DNA from: Luteimonas kalidii
Lineage (GTDB): Bacteria; Pseudomonadota; Gammaproteobacteria; Xanthomonadales; Xanthomonadaceae
Reading direction: 5' to 3'
Assembly: GCF_029887935.1 (NCBI RefSeq)
Contig: NZ_JARXRO010000016.1
Coordinates: forward strand, 1 to 52,408
Length of the DNA: 52,408 nucleotides
The notes beneath the pieces were generated by a model that saw nothing but the letters and a program-made list of their open reading frames with translations, was not told the DNA's origin and searched no databases. Made by a program: the position numbers and the translations under genes. Shown here piece by piece: positions 34,223 to 49,156 of the stretch (positions within the stretch are counted from its first letter, which is position 1; each line of letters opens with the position of its first letter).

Positions 34223-35395
34223 ATGGCCCGCATGCTTGAGCGCCTTTCTCAGGGGCTTCGTACGACGTGCGTCGTCGCATTGATGACGGTGGCCACCTAC
34301 GCCACCGCCCAGACCATGCGTGGCGACCATCCCGACACCTATGTCGTGCAGCGTGGGGATACGCTGTGGGACATCGCGGGCAAGTTCCTGCAACGGCCCT
34401 GGCTGTGGCCGGAAATCTGGCAGGCCAACCCGCAGATCAGCAATCCGCACCTGATCTATCCGGGCGACATCATCAGCCTGGCCTACCTCAACCGCGTGAC
34501 CGCGACGCCGGGCCCGCGCGAGGAAGCGCAGCCGATCAATGCGATCCCGCTGTCGGACATCGAGGCCTTCCTCAAGGACCTGCGCGTGGTCGACGCGTTT
34601 GAGCAGCTGCCCTACGTGGTCGGCCTCGAGGAGGACCGCCTGCGCACCACACAGGGTCAGGTCGCCTACATCCGCGGGGTGCCTGAGTCCGTCGCCGGCC
34701 AGCGCTACGCCGTGGTGCGCCCGACCGTGCGCTACACCCACGTCGACCGCACCAGCCTGTGCTGCGACCTGTTCCACAAGGACGACCTGGACTTCCGCGG
34801 CAAGCGCATCGCCGACTTCGACCAGTACTGGACCAACGTGATCATGCCCGACAAGGGCCAGGAACTGCTGGGCTACGAACTGCAGCGCGTCAACGTCGGC
34901 ACCATCACCCGCGGCGAGGTCGGCGGCATCCAGGCCAGCACCCTGTTGCTGGACGAGACCGGCCGCGAGGTCCGCATCGGCGACCGCCTGATCCCGATCG
35001 ACGCGCAGCCCTACGACCTGCAGTTCTTCCCGCATCCGCCGGCGCAGCAGCTCGAATACGGCCGCGCCCGGGTGCTCGCCGTCGCCGATACGCTGTCCCA
35101 CGGCGGCCCGCGCGACGTGGTGGTGCTGTCGGTCGGCGCCCGCGAGGGCGTGGACAACGGCACCGTGTTCTCGATCTGGCGCGAGGGTACCAATACCGTC
35201 GACCGCGTCGAGAAGGGACCCGACCGCGACGCCGACACCGTGTTCTTCGAGAACAAGGTGCGCCTGCCCGACGAGTTCGCAGGCCACGTGATGGTGTTCC
35301 GCACTTTCGACAAGGTCAGCTACGGCCTGGTGATGAGCAGCGTCAAGCCGACCCGCATCGGCCACCACCTCAAGCACCCCGACGCGCCGTACTGA
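34223..35395 (+). CDS. Exported LysM peptidoglycan-binding protein
   Basis: The product is 390 aa. The N-terminal signal peptide ends near TYATAQ|T (~30). A LysM domain follows: DTYVVQRGDTLWDIAGKF...WPEIWQANPQISNPHLIYPG (residues ~37-88), with the WPEIW insert typical of the DprA-linked gammaproteobacterial LysM family. The remaining ~300 residues are strand-rich, with many acidic residues and no enzyme motif. It likely binds cell-wall glycan in the periplasm. It is conserved upstream of dprA and divergent from def. Confidence 0.88.
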   Translation: MARMLERLSQGLRTTCVVALMTVATYATAQTMRGDHPDTYVVQRGDTLWDIAGKFLQRPWLWPEIWQANPQISNPHLIYPGDIISLAYLNRVTATPGPREEAQPINAIPLSDIEAFLKDLRVVDAFEQLPYVVGLEEDRLRTTQGQVAYIRGVPESVAGQRYAVVRPTVRYTHVDRTSLCCDLFHKDDLDFRGKRIADFDQYWTNVIMPDKGQELLGYELQRVNVGTITRGEVGGIQASTLLLDETGREVRIGDRLIPIDAQPYDLQFFPHPPAQQLEYGRARVLAVADTLSHGGPRDVVVLSVGAREGVDNGTVFSIWREGTNTVDRVEKGPDRDADTVFFENKVRLPDEFAGHVMVFRTFDKVSYGLVMSSVKPTRIGHHLKHPDAPY

Positions 35396-35436
35396 CGGCG
35401 CGCCGCGCGCACGGCGCGGGGTTTTCCGACACGATC

Positions 35437-35466
35437 CGAAGACGGCGCCCGAGGGCGCCGTCTTCG
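35437..35466 (+). terminator. Strong hairpin after the LysM gene
   Basis: CGAAGACGGCGCCC and GGGCGCCGTCTTCG are perfect 14-base arms with a two-base loop, between the LysM stop (35395) and the dprA start (35489). There is no T-run, so a classical terminator is not certain, but the stem is exceptionally strong. Confidence 0.55.
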
Positions 35467-35488
35467 TCTGCGCGCCATCCTGCGCGGC

Positions 35489-36616
35489 ATGACCGAAGAC
35501 GATCTCGCCCTGCTGCGGCTGGTGGCGGCCGGTGGCCGCTCAGGACCGCGCCGACACCTGCTCGAGGCCTGCGGCAGTCCGTCCGCCGCGCTGGCGGCAG
35601 GCGCGCCTGCCTGGCGCGAAGCCGGCCTCTCGGCACCCCAGGTGCAGGCGCTGCGCACGACCGGAGTCTCCGCCACCGCGTCCGGCTGGCTGGCCGCGCC
35701 GGGGCAGCGGGTGGTCGGCTGGCACGACCCGGACTACCCCGCCCTGCTGCGGCGTGTCGCGAGCCCACCGCTGGCCCTGTTCGTTGCCGGCGACATCGAC
35801 CTGTTGTGGCATCCCTGCGTGGCGATCGTCGGCACGCGTGCACCGACCGCCGGCGGACGCGACCATGCGCGTGGATTCACCCATGCGCTGGTGCGCGCCG
35901 GTCTCGGCATCTGCAGCGGTCTGGCCGCAGGCATCGACACCGTCGCCCACACCGCCGCACTGGCCGCCGGCGGCACCACCGTCGCGGTCGTGGGCTGCGG
36001 GATCGACCGGCCCTACCCGGCCTCCAACGCGGGCCTGCTGCGCGAGGTGGCGGCGCGCGGAGTGGTGGTCAGCGAGCACCTGCCCGGCACCCCCGCCCGC
36101 CGCGAGCATTTCCCGGCGCGCAACCGGATCATCGCCGGGCTGTCGCTCGGCACCCTGGTCGTGGAGGCGGCGCAGCGCTCCGGGGCCCTGATCACCGCGC
36201 GCCTGGCCGCCGAGGCGGGGCGCGAGGTGTTCGCGCTGCCGGGTTCGATCCGCAATCCCATGGCGCGCGGCTGCCACCGCCTGATCCGCGACGGCGCGAC
36301 CCTGGTCGAGGACCCCGGCGAGATCGTGGCCGCGCTTGCGCCGGTGGCCCATGCGCTCGCGGACGCCTTGCGAAGCCGTCTCGGGGCCCCCATCCATGGG
36401 GCCGGAAGCGTCGCCGCGGACGCCGCCGGACGTCCGCTGCCGGATGATCCTGACTACCAGCGCTTGTGGTCGGCCATCGGCCATGACCCAAGCCCTATGG
36501 ATCAACTGCTGGAACGTTCCGGATTGACGACCGCGGTGGCCTCGTCCATGCTGCTGCTCATGGAGCTGGATGGCCGGGTCGTGCAGGCGCACGGCCGGTA
36601 TTCCCGAAAGTCCTGA
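35489..36616 (+). CDS. dprA: DNA-processing protein DprA
   Basis: The product is 375 aa. It protects incoming single-stranded DNA and loads RecA during natural transformation. An N-terminal SAM-like region precedes the Rossmann-like core: VAIVGTRAPTAGGRDHARGF, GICSGLAAGIDTVAHTAAL, ARREHFPARNRIIAGLSLGT and FALPGSIRNPMARGCHRLI. The C-terminal winged-helix (DML1-like, ~310-375) contains PMDQLLERSGLTTAVASSML. Cytoplasmic. Full length. Confidence 0.95.
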   Translation: MTEDDLALLRLVAAGGRSGPRRHLLEACGSPSAALAAGAPAWREAGLSAPQVQALRTTGVSATASGWLAAPGQRVVGWHDPDYPALLRRVASPPLALFVAGDIDLLWHPCVAIVGTRAPTAGGRDHARGFTHALVRAGLGICSGLAAGIDTVAHTAALAAGGTTVAVVGCGIDRPYPASNAGLLREVAARGVVVSEHLPGTPARREHFPARNRIIAGLSLGTLVVEAAQRSGALITARLAAEAGREVFALPGSIRNPMARGCHRLIRDGATLVEDPGEIVAALAPVAHALADALRSRLGAPIHGAGSVAADAAGRPLPDDPDYQRLWSAIGHDPSPMDQLLERSGLTTAVASSMLLLMELDGRVVQAHGRYSRKS

Positions 36617-36649
36617 CACACCGCGCCCACGGGCGCAGGCCGGGGGGAA

Positions 36650-37123
36650 ATGAAAGAAAGCATCCTGGACGTCCTGCTCTACCTGTTCGAACACTATTTC
36701 ACCGAAGACGCGGACCTCGTCCGCGACCGAGACTCGCTCCAGGCCGGCCTGCTCCAGGCCGGATTCAGTCCGGCGGAAATCAGCAAGGCCTTCGACTGGC
36801 TCGACGCCCTGGCCGACCAGCGCCCGGTCGCCGGACGCCCCCGCGCCGACGGCCCGACCCGCGTCTACTTCGGCCCCGAACTGGACAAGCTCGACGTCGA
36901 ATGCCGCGGCTTCCTGCTGTTCCTCGAACAGCACGGGATCCTCGATGCCGACCAGCGCGAACTGGTGCTCGACCGGGCGATGGCCCTGGACCAGGACGAG
37001 CTCGACCTGGACGACCTGAAGTGGGTGGTGCTGATGGTGCTGTTCAACCAGCCCGGAAGCGAGGCCGCCTACGCGTGGATGGAAACCCAGATGTTCGCGG
37101 ACGAGCCCGAGCCGGTGCACTAG
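36650..37123 (+). CDS. smg: Smg/DUF494 family protein
   Basis: The product is 157 aa, starting [17 protein letters not shown]. It has the conserved DUF494 pattern: an N-terminal helix, [42 protein letters not shown] and [17 protein letters not shown]. Function is unknown; it is nearly always beside dprA and often before topA, as here. It begins 33 bp after dprA and is likely co-transcribed. Confidence 0.93.
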   Translation: MKESILDVLLYLFEHYFTEDADLVRDRDSLQAGLLQAGFSPAEISKAFDWLDALADQRPVAGRPRADGPTRVYFGPELDKLDVECRGFLLFLEQHGILDADQRELVLDRAMALDQDELDLDDLKWVVLMVLFNQPGSEAAYAWMETQMFADEPEPVH

Positions 37124-37213
37124 CGACACCGGAGACACCCTCCACCCGGGCCTCATCAGGTCGCGCGGCAACGCGGCCTCTCCTCTGCTCCACCTCCGCA
37201 AGGGACTGCACGC

Positions 37214-37720
37214 GTGAACCACCCGCCCCGGGGCGCGGCACCGCCGCCCCTGCCTCCCCGCTCCGCCCGGCCGACTGCGGACGCCGCGCGCAGGCGCGGC
37301 TGCCTGATCGCGCTGGTCGTCGCGGGCTGCCTGCTGGTCCCGGTGGTCGCGATCCTGGCCGCGATCGCGGTCCCCGCCTACCACGATTACCTGGGCCGGT
37401 CGCAGGTCGGCCGGGCATTGGCCGCGGCCGGGCCGCTGCAGCCGGCGGTGGCCGCGTTCGTCGCGGAGCACCGGCGCTGCCCCGTCAACGGGGATCCGGG
37501 GTTCGAGCCCGCCGAGGCCTACACCGGCCCGGCGCACGCATCGATCGTCTTCGGCGAGAGCGACGAGCAGGTGTGCGCGATCGAACTGCTGCTGCAGGCC
37601 GATCGCCACGAGGCCGTCGATGGTCATCGCCTCTGGCTCGAATACGATGTCGCCGGGGACCGCTGGGGCTGCAGCGCCGAACCCGACGACCGCTACCTGC
37701 CCGCGCACTGCCGCGGCTGA
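37214..37720 (+). CDS. Pilin-like exported or membrane-anchored protein
   Basis: The product is 168 aa. A proline-rich cytoplasmic start (~1-28) is followed by one hydrophobic helix (GCLIALVVAGCLLVPVVAIL) running into AIAVPAYHDYLGRSQVGRAL, which is the type IV pilin helix pattern. Cysteine pairs in the C-terminal part (RRCPVNGD, VCAIE, WGCSAE, AHCRG) suggest disulfides. The canonical prepilin peptidase site (G|FTLIE) is absent, so it is pilin-shaped but probably not processed. It is unlinked to pil genes and sits between smg and the RDD protein. Weakly related to minor pilin-like PilE proteins used as accessory domains. Confidence 0.7.
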   Translation: MNHPPRGAAPPPLPPRSARPTADAARRRGCLIALVVAGCLLVPVVAILAAIAVPAYHDYLGRSQVGRALAAAGPLQPAVAAFVAEHRRCPVNGDPGFEPAEAYTGPAHASIVFGESDEQVCAIELLLQADRHEAVDGHRLWLEYDVAGDRWGCSAEPDDRYLPAHCRG

Positions 37721-37764
37721 TCCACGCCGCGGGGAGCGGCGCACACAGAGCAAGGGGGACAACG

Positions 37765-38736
37765 ATGTCGATGTGGTACTACGCCGATCGCGAGCACGCC
37801 CGCCAGGGACCGGTCGAGGCCGCCGAGCTGGTGCGCCTGCGCCTGCAGGGGCGCCTGGACTGGGAGAGCCTGGTCTGGCGCGAAGGCATGGACGAGTGGC
37901 GGCCGATGCGGGAGTTCGCGGGCGAGCTGGCCCAGGCCGATGACCGCGGCCTCGGCCCCGCCCCGACGCCCCCCATGGGCGAACCGGGTGCCCGGGCCGT
38001 CGCGCAGTCCCATGCCGAACGGTCCGAGCCCGGGACGCCCGGCGCCATCGGTGGGCCGGGCCCCGCCGCGGCCGACCCGGACTCGCCATATGCCCCGCCA
38101 CGGGCCACCGTGTCCGCCGATCCGGCCGTGATCGCCGGCGGCGAGGTGGTCCAGGCCGGCTTCTGGAAGCGGTTCGCGGCGATGGTGATCGACGGCCTGG
38201 TCACGGCCGCCGCGTCGTGGGCCGTGCAGATCCCGCTGTTCCTGCTCGCCGGGGTCGGCGCAACCAGCGACCTGTTCTCGACGGGCGGCTCGATCGGGAT
38301 CCTGCTGGTCTCCTACGGCATCGGGTTCGTGATCCCGCTGTTCTACTTCGCCTGGATGCATTCCTCGTCCAGCCAGGCCTCGCTGGGCAAGCTGGCGGTG
38401 GGGATCAAGGTCACGCGCGGTTCGGGGGAACGAATCAGCTTCGCCCGCGCACTCGGTCGCTATGCGGCCTACTTCCTGACCGTGGTGTTCAGTTTCGGCC
38501 TGGGGGCGCTGGTCTCGGGCCTGACCGTCGGCCTGGGGCAGCGCAAGCAGGCCCTGCACGACATGATGTGCGACACCCTGGTGGTCGACCGGTGGGCCTT
38601 CACCGACCGCCCGGACCTGCAGCGGCGCGAGCTCGGGGTGGTGACCTGGGTGGTGCTGGTGATCGGGCTGGGCCTGCTGGGCCTGATGCTGATCGGAATC
38701 GTGGCGGCGATCGCAATTCCGGCCATGAACGGCTGA
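37765..38736 (+). CDS. GYF plus RDD-domain membrane protein
   Basis: The product is 323 aa from ATG 37765 (MSMWYYADREHARQGPVEAA). A GYF_2-type domain covers ~1-55 (WYYADREHARQGPVEAAEL...WREGMDEWRPM). A Pro/Ala-rich linker follows, then an RDD membrane domain (GFWKRFAAMVIDGLVTAAAS with the Arg and the first Asp, SLGKLAVGIKVT, ALHDMMCDTLVV with the last Asp). A final membrane helix ends AIAIPAMNG. RDD proteins are linked to ion exchange or membrane transport; the exact role is unknown. Confidence 0.85.
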   Translation: MSMWYYADREHARQGPVEAAELVRLRLQGRLDWESLVWREGMDEWRPMREFAGELAQADDRGLGPAPTPPMGEPGARAVAQSHAERSEPGTPGAIGGPGPAAADPDSPYAPPRATVSADPAVIAGGEVVQAGFWKRFAAMVIDGLVTAAASWAVQIPLFLLAGVGATSDLFSTGGSIGILLVSYGIGFVIPLFYFAWMHSSSSQASLGKLAVGIKVTRGSGERISFARALGRYAAYFLTVVFSFGLGALVSGLTVGLGQRKQALHDMMCDTLVVDRWAFTDRPDLQRRELGVVTWVVLVIGLGLLGLMLIGIVAAIAIPAMNG

Positions 38737-38765
38737 CCGGCGCCCGCCGCCGGGGCCGCCCTTGC

Positions 38766-38801
38766 TTGACACGGCCGCACGCGGCGTGATTCCACTATAA
38801 A
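38766..38801 (+). promoter_or_regulatory. Promoter elements before topA
   Basis: TTGACA (38766-38771) and TATAAAT (38796-38802) both match consensus elements, but they are 24 bases apart, too far to work as one promoter. TATAAA, with a weaker -35 nearer to it, is the more likely -10, about 110 bases before the topA start. Confidence 0.35.
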
Positions 38802-38912
38802 TAGCGCCGCACCTGAACGGCGCCGACCGAACGCCCGGGCATCCCCGGGCGTCGTAGTCTTCGAATCCCCCCGAGCGGCGTGGCCGGAAGCCGCGCCCGG
38901 AACCCTACCCCG

Positions 38913-41462
38913 ATGGCCAAGAACCTCCTCATCGTCGAGTCGCCCGCCAAGGCCAAGACGATCAACAAGTACCTCGGCAAGGACTTCCAGGTCCTGGCTT
39001 CGTATGGCCACGTCCGCGACCTGGTGCCCAAGGAGGGCGCGGTCGACCCCGACAACGGCTTCGCGATGCGCTACGAGCTGATCGAGCGCAACGAGAAGCA
39101 CGTCGAGGCGATCGCCAAGGCCGCCCGCGCCGCCGACGGCATCTGGCTGGCGACCGACCCGGATCGCGAGGGCGAGGCGATCAGCTGGCACATCGCCGAG
39201 ATCCTGCGCGAGCGCGGCCTGCTCGAGGGCAAGGAGCTGCAGCGGGTGGTGTTCACCGAGATCACGCCGCGCGCGATCAAGGAAGCGATGGGCCACCCGC
39301 GGCACATCGCCGACGAACTGGTCGACGCCCAGCAGGCGCGGCGCGCACTGGACTACCTGGTCGGCTTCAACCTGTCGCCGGTACTGTGGCGCAAGATCAA
39401 GGCCGGTCTGTCGGCCGGACGCGTGCAGTCGCCGGCGCTGCGGATGATCGTCGAGCGCGAGGAGGAGATCGAGGCGTTCAAGGCGCGCGAGTACTGGACC
39501 ATCGAGGCCGAGTGCGCGCATCCCTCGCAGGCCTTCGGCGCCAAGCTGGTCAAGCTCGACGGGCAGAAGTTCGAACAGTTCACCATCACCGACGGCGAGA
39601 CCGCCGAGGATGCACGGTCGCGCATCGCCGCCGCCGCGCAGGGCGCGCTGCACGTCACCGACGTGGCCAGCAAGGAGCGCAAGCGCCGGCCTTCGCCACC
39701 GTTCACCACCTCCACCCTGCAGCAGGAGGCCGCGCGCAAGCTCGGCTTCACCACCCGCCGCACCATGCAGGTCGCGCAGAAGCTGTACGAGGGCGTGGCG
39801 ATCGGCGAGGAAGGCACGGTCGGCCTGATCACCTACATGCGTACCGACTCGGTGAACCTGTCGCAGGACGCGCTGGGTGAGATCCGCGACGTGATCGCGC
39901 GCGACTTCGGCACCGCCTCGGTGCCGGACAAGCCCAACGTCTACCAGACCAAGTCCAAGAACGCGCAGGAGGCGCACGAGGCCGTGCGCCCGACCTCCGC
40001 GCTGCGCACGCCATCCCAGGTGGCGCGTTTCCTCAGCGACGACGAGCGCCGGCTGTACGAGCTGGTGTGGAAGCGCGCGGTCGCCTCGCAGATGATCCCG
40101 GCCACCCTCAACACCGTGACCGTGGACCTGGCCGCCGGCGCCGAGCACGCGTTCCGCGCCTCCGGCACCACGGTCACCGTGTCCGGCTTCCTGGCCGTGT
40201 ACGAGGAGGGCAAGGACAGCAAGGGCAAGGAGGACGAGGACGAGGGCCGCAAGCTGCCGGCGATGAAGCTGGGCGACCGGATTCCGCTCGACCGCATCCA
40301 CGCCGACCAGCACTTCACCCAGCCGCCGCCGCGCTACACCGAAGCCTCGCTGGTCAAGGCGCTCGAGGAGTACGGCATTGGCCGCCCCTCGACCTATGCC
40401 TCGATCATCCAGACCCTGACCGGCAAGCAGTACGCGGTCCTCGACGGGCGCGCGTTCAAGCCGACCGACGTCGGCCGCGCGGTGTCGAAGTTCCTGAGCA
40501 ACCATTTCGCCAAGTACGTCGATTACGACTTCACCGCCAACCTCGAGGACGAACTCGACGCGGTGAGTCGCGGCGAGGAGGCGTGGATCCCGCTGATGGA
40601 GAAGTTCTGGGGGCCGTTCAAGCAGCAGGTCGACGACAAGAAGGCCACCCTCGACAAGTCCGACGCCGGCAGCGTGCGCGTGCTGGGCGAGGATCCGAAG
40701 AGCGGCCGCCAGGTCAGCGCGCGGATCGGCAAGTTCGGGCCGCTGGTCCAGATCGGCACGGTCGAGGACGAGGACAAGCCGCGCTTCGCGTCGCTGCGCC
40801 CGGGCCAGAGCATCTATTCGATCTCGCTGGACGAGGCGCTGGAACTGTTCCTGCTGCCGCGCGTACTGGGCCAGGACAAGGGCGAGGACGTGAGCGTGGG
40901 CATCGGACGCTTCGGCCCGTTCGCGCGCCGCGGCGACACCTACGCCTCGCTCAAGAAGGACGACGACCCGTACAAGATCGACCTCGCCCACGCGGTGGCG
41001 CTGATCGAGGAGAAGGAGGAGATCGCGCGCAACCGGGTGATCAAGGAATTCCCGGGCAGCGACATCCAGGTGCTCAACGGCCGCTACGGGCCGTACATCA
41101 GCGACGGGCGACTCAACGGCAAGATCCCGAAAGACCGCGAGCCGGCCTCGCTGACCCTGGAGGAAGTGGCGAAGCTGCTGGAGGAGACCGGCAAGCCGGC
41201 GCGCCGCGGCTTCGGTGCGAAGAAGGCAGCGAAGAAGGCCCCGGCGAAGAAGGCGGCTGCGGGCAAGGCACCGGCGCAGAAGGCGGCTGCGAAGAAGACC
41301 GCGAAAAAGGCCACGAAGAAGACGGCGTCTAAGAAGGCTGCCGGCAAGGGCGCGCGCCCGCTGTCGGCCGATCTCGAGCCCGCCCGGCCGCTGGTGACCG
41401 CCGCGCGTTTCGAGCCGGGCAAGAAGCGGGTGATCAAGAAGTCCGACAGCGCGCCGTTCTGA
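38913..41462 (+). CDS. topA: DNA topoisomerase I
   Basis: The product is 849 aa from ATG 38913 (MAKNLLIVESPAKAKTINKY). It relaxes negative supercoils (type IA). The TOPRIM domain has IVESPAKAKT and TDPDREGEAISWH. The active-site Tyr lies in GLITYMRTDSVNLS. C-terminal topoisomerase repeats follow (GRQVSARIGKFGPLVQIG, VGIGRFGPFARRGDTYASL, LNGRYGPYISDG). The last ~75 residues are a Lys/Ala histone H1-like tail (KKAAKKAPAKKAA-type repeats), and the cysteine zinc fingers of E. coli TopA are missing, as in related xanthomonads. Confidence 0.96.
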   Translation: MAKNLLIVESPAKAKTINKYLGKDFQVLASYGHVRDLVPKEGAVDPDNGFAMRYELIERNEKHVEAIAKAARAADGIWLATDPDREGEAISWHIAEILRERGLLEGKELQRVVFTEITPRAIKEAMGHPRHIADELVDAQQARRALDYLVGFNLSPVLWRKIKAGLSAGRVQSPALRMIVEREEEIEAFKAREYWTIEAECAHPSQAFGAKLVKLDGQKFEQFTITDGETAEDARSRIAAAAQGALHVTDVASKERKRRPSPPFTTSTLQQEAARKLGFTTRRTMQVAQKLYEGVAIGEEGTVGLITYMRTDSVNLSQDALGEIRDVIARDFGTASVPDKPNVYQTKSKNAQEAHEAVRPTSALRTPSQVARFLSDDERRLYELVWKRAVASQMIPATLNTVTVDLAAGAEHAFRASGTTVTVSGFLAVYEEGKDSKGKEDEDEGRKLPAMKLGDRIPLDRIHADQHFTQPPPRYTEASLVKALEEYGIGRPSTYASIIQTLTGKQYAVLDGRAFKPTDVGRAVSKFLSNHFAKYVDYDFTANLEDELDAVSRGEEAWIPLMEKFWGPFKQQVDDKKATLDKSDAGSVRVLGEDPKSGRQVSARIGKFGPLVQIGTVEDEDKPRFASLRPGQSIYSISLDEALELFLLPRVLGQDKGEDVSVGIGRFGPFARRGDTYASLKKDDDPYKIDLAHAVALIEEKEEIARNRVIKEFPGSDIQVLNGRYGPYISDGRLNGKIPKDREPASLTLEEVAKLLEETGKPARRGFGAKKAAKKAPAKKAAAGKAPAQKAAAKKTAKKATKKTASKKAAGKGARPLSADLEPARPLVTAARFEPGKKRVIKKSDSAPF

Positions 41463-41641
41463 CCGCACTGGTGCGCCGCCCCGCGGGGTGGGCGGCCATG
41501 CGGGTGCGTCTCCGGTCGGCGGCCGGGGACGTCCGGGGAAGGCGTTCCGGGGCGGCGCCGGCCTCCGGGGCCTGGCATCGGCAAGCGGCCGGGGTCCATG
41601 CGCCTTGGCCGGCCGCACGCTCCGTTCGCTAAGCTGTGGCG

Positions 41642-42208
41642 ATGCACGTAGTCACGCCCGCCGCCATCGACCAGGCCGTCGCCGTCCTGCGCGGCGGCGG
41701 CGTCATCGCCTATCCCACCGAGGGTGTCTGGGGTCTGGGTTGCGATCCGTTCGACGAAACCGCGGTGCTGCGCCTGCTGGCGCTCAAGCAGCGCACGGTC
41801 GACAAGGGCCTGATCCTGGTCGCCGCCACCGCCGCCCAGTTCGACACCCTGGTCGACTGGGCGGGCCTGGACGATGCGCAGCGCGACGCGGTGCTGGCCA
41901 GCTGGCCCGGCCCGCACACCTGGATCGTCCCGGTGACGGCGCGCGTGCCGCGCTGGATCCGGGGCGACCACGACGGGGTCGCCGTGCGGGTCAGCTCGCA
42001 TCGCGGCGTGGCGGACCTGTGCGCCGGCTTCGGCGGGCCGCTGGTGTCCACCAGCGCAAACGTCGCCGGCGATCCGGCGCCGACCACACGCGCCGGACTT
42101 GGACCCGTGATCAGCGCCGGCGTGGATCTGGTCGTTGCCGGGGAAACCGACGGACGGGGCACGGCCAGCACCCTGCGCGATGCGCGAACAGGTCGCCAAC
42201 TCCGCTGA
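41642..42208 (+). CDS. tsaC: Threonylcarbamoyl-AMP synthase (Sua5/YciO/YrdC family)
   Basis: The product is 188 aa from ATG 41642 (MHVVTPAAIDQAVAVLRGGG). It makes L-threonylcarbamoyl-AMP, the first step of the tRNA t6A37 modification. Signature segments: VIAYPTEGVWGLGCDPFDE, LKQRTVDKGLILVA, GPHTWIVPVTARVPRWIRGD, VRVSSHRGVADL and LVSTSANVAG. Full length for the TsaC form without the C-terminal Sua5 extension. It is the last gene of the conserved dprA-smg-topA-tsaC block. Confidence 0.93.
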   Translation: MHVVTPAAIDQAVAVLRGGGVIAYPTEGVWGLGCDPFDETAVLRLLALKQRTVDKGLILVAATAAQFDTLVDWAGLDDAQRDAVLASWPGPHTWIVPVTARVPRWIRGDHDGVAVRVSSHRGVADLCAGFGGPLVSTSANVAGDPAPTTRAGLGPVISAGVDLVVAGETDGRGTASTLRDARTGRQLR

Positions 42209-42386
42209 AAACGCACGTTTTTCGCCCTGTTTTGCTTTCAACGGCAACCAACCGGCAGGCGCCGTTGCCGCGTCGCACAATTTGTGATCTAGTCGGGGTC
42301 GTGGACGCGCCGCCGGGCGCTGGATTGCGATGCCCCGGCTCCGATTCCCACGCCACCTGCCACCTGACCCAACGACGACGACGACG

Positions 42387-48322
<5,936 letters not shown>

Positions 48323-48338
48323 TCGAACGCACTGAGGC

Positions 48339-48361
48339 ACGCATCGCCATGGACGATGCGT
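48339..48361 (+). terminator. Hairpin after gltD
   Basis: ACGCATCG and CGATGCGT pair around CCATGGA, 17 bases past the gltD stop. No clear T-run follows (CTTCGAGC), so its termination strength is uncertain. Confidence 0.45.
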
Positions 48362-48451
48362 CTTCGAGCAGCCGGCCGTTGGGGTTGAACTGATCCTGAC
48401 CGCGTGGCCCGGTGGTTTGCCGCCTCGCGGCGGCGGGGTCAAGATAGGCCA

Positions 48452-49156
48452 ATGCGCCCGCGTCCTGCCACCTGCCTGCTTGCCCTGCTGTTCGTCGGCG
48501 CGGGCGCACGTGGGGCCGATCCGGTCACGGTGTACCGCTGCACCGACGCCAGTGGCCACGTCACCCTCGGAGACGTGCCATGCGAGACGGGATCGGCCGA
48601 ACAGGTGCGGCGGCTGCAGCGCCCTGTCGATGGGCCCGCTGCGCCGCCGGTCGCCGCCGCGCCGGCTCCTGTGGACGAGCCACCGCCCGTCCCCCGGGTG
48701 GTGGTGGTCCGCACGCCGCAGCCGATGTACGAATGCACCACGCCCGACGGCGAGCGCTACACCAGCGACGACGGCGAGGGCAATCCCCGCTGGGTGCCGC
48801 TCTGGACGCTCGGGTATCGCGCCGACCGACATGGTCCGGGGCGCGACGCCGGTCGCCGCGACACGCGCGAAGCCGGCTCGGTCTGGAGTCGCGTCGGCGC
48901 GCCGCCGCCGGAGCGGAACGGGGACCTGGACAGACCGTCGCGGCCGCCCCATGGCGCACGCGCGTATGGGGCCGGCACCTGGGTCCGCGACACCTGCCAT
49001 GCCCTGCCCCAGGGCGAAGTCTGCGCCCGCCTGGTCGATCGCCGCGAGGAGATCCGGCGGCGCTTCTTCAATGCCCAGGAGCGCGAGCGCGACACCCTGC
49101 GCCGCGAGGAACGCGGCATCAACGAGCGCCTCGCCGCCGACTGCGGGCGTCGCTGA
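48452..49156 (+). CDS. DUF4124 family exported protein
   Basis: The product is 234 aa from ATG 48452 (MRPRPATCLLALLFVGAGAR), with a signal peptide cleaved near GARGA|D. The DUF4124 domain at the front contains VTVYRCTDASGHVTLGDVPC, the usual exported domain with a conserved Y-x-C...G...PC. The middle is Pro-rich and the C-terminal part is Arg/Glu-rich (RREEIRRRFFNAQERERDTL), ending in Cys (DCGRR). Envelope protein of unknown function. Its stop overlaps the next start (TGATG), and the two genes are related tandem copies. Confidence 0.72.
   Translation: MRPRPATCLLALLFVGAGARGADPVTVYRCTDASGHVTLGDVPCETGSAEQVRRLQRPVDGPAAPPVAAAPAPVDEPPPVPRVVVVRTPQPMYECTTPDGERYTSDDGEGNPRWVPLWTLGYRADRHGPGRDAGRRDTREAGSVWSRVGAPPPERNGDLDRPSRPPHGARAYGAGTWVRDTCHALPQGEVCARLVDRREEIRRRFFNAQERERDTLRREERGINERLAADCGRR

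Noticed and set aside
37214..37720. Calling the pilin-like protein a true type IV pilin
   Set aside because: There is no prepilin peptidase cleavage motif, it has a long proline-rich leader, and no pil genes are nearby.
35540..38101. Minus-strand open frame of about 853 codons
   Set aside because: Antisense to dprA, smg and the pilin-like gene, all of which have clear motifs.
41475..41496. GCCGCCC/GGGCGGC inverted repeat after topA, considered as a terminator
   Set aside because: Short arms and no T-run; too weak to call.
38469..41618. Minus-strand open frame of about 1049 codons
   Set aside because: Antisense to topA and the RDD gene; composition is typical of a GC-rich shadow frame.
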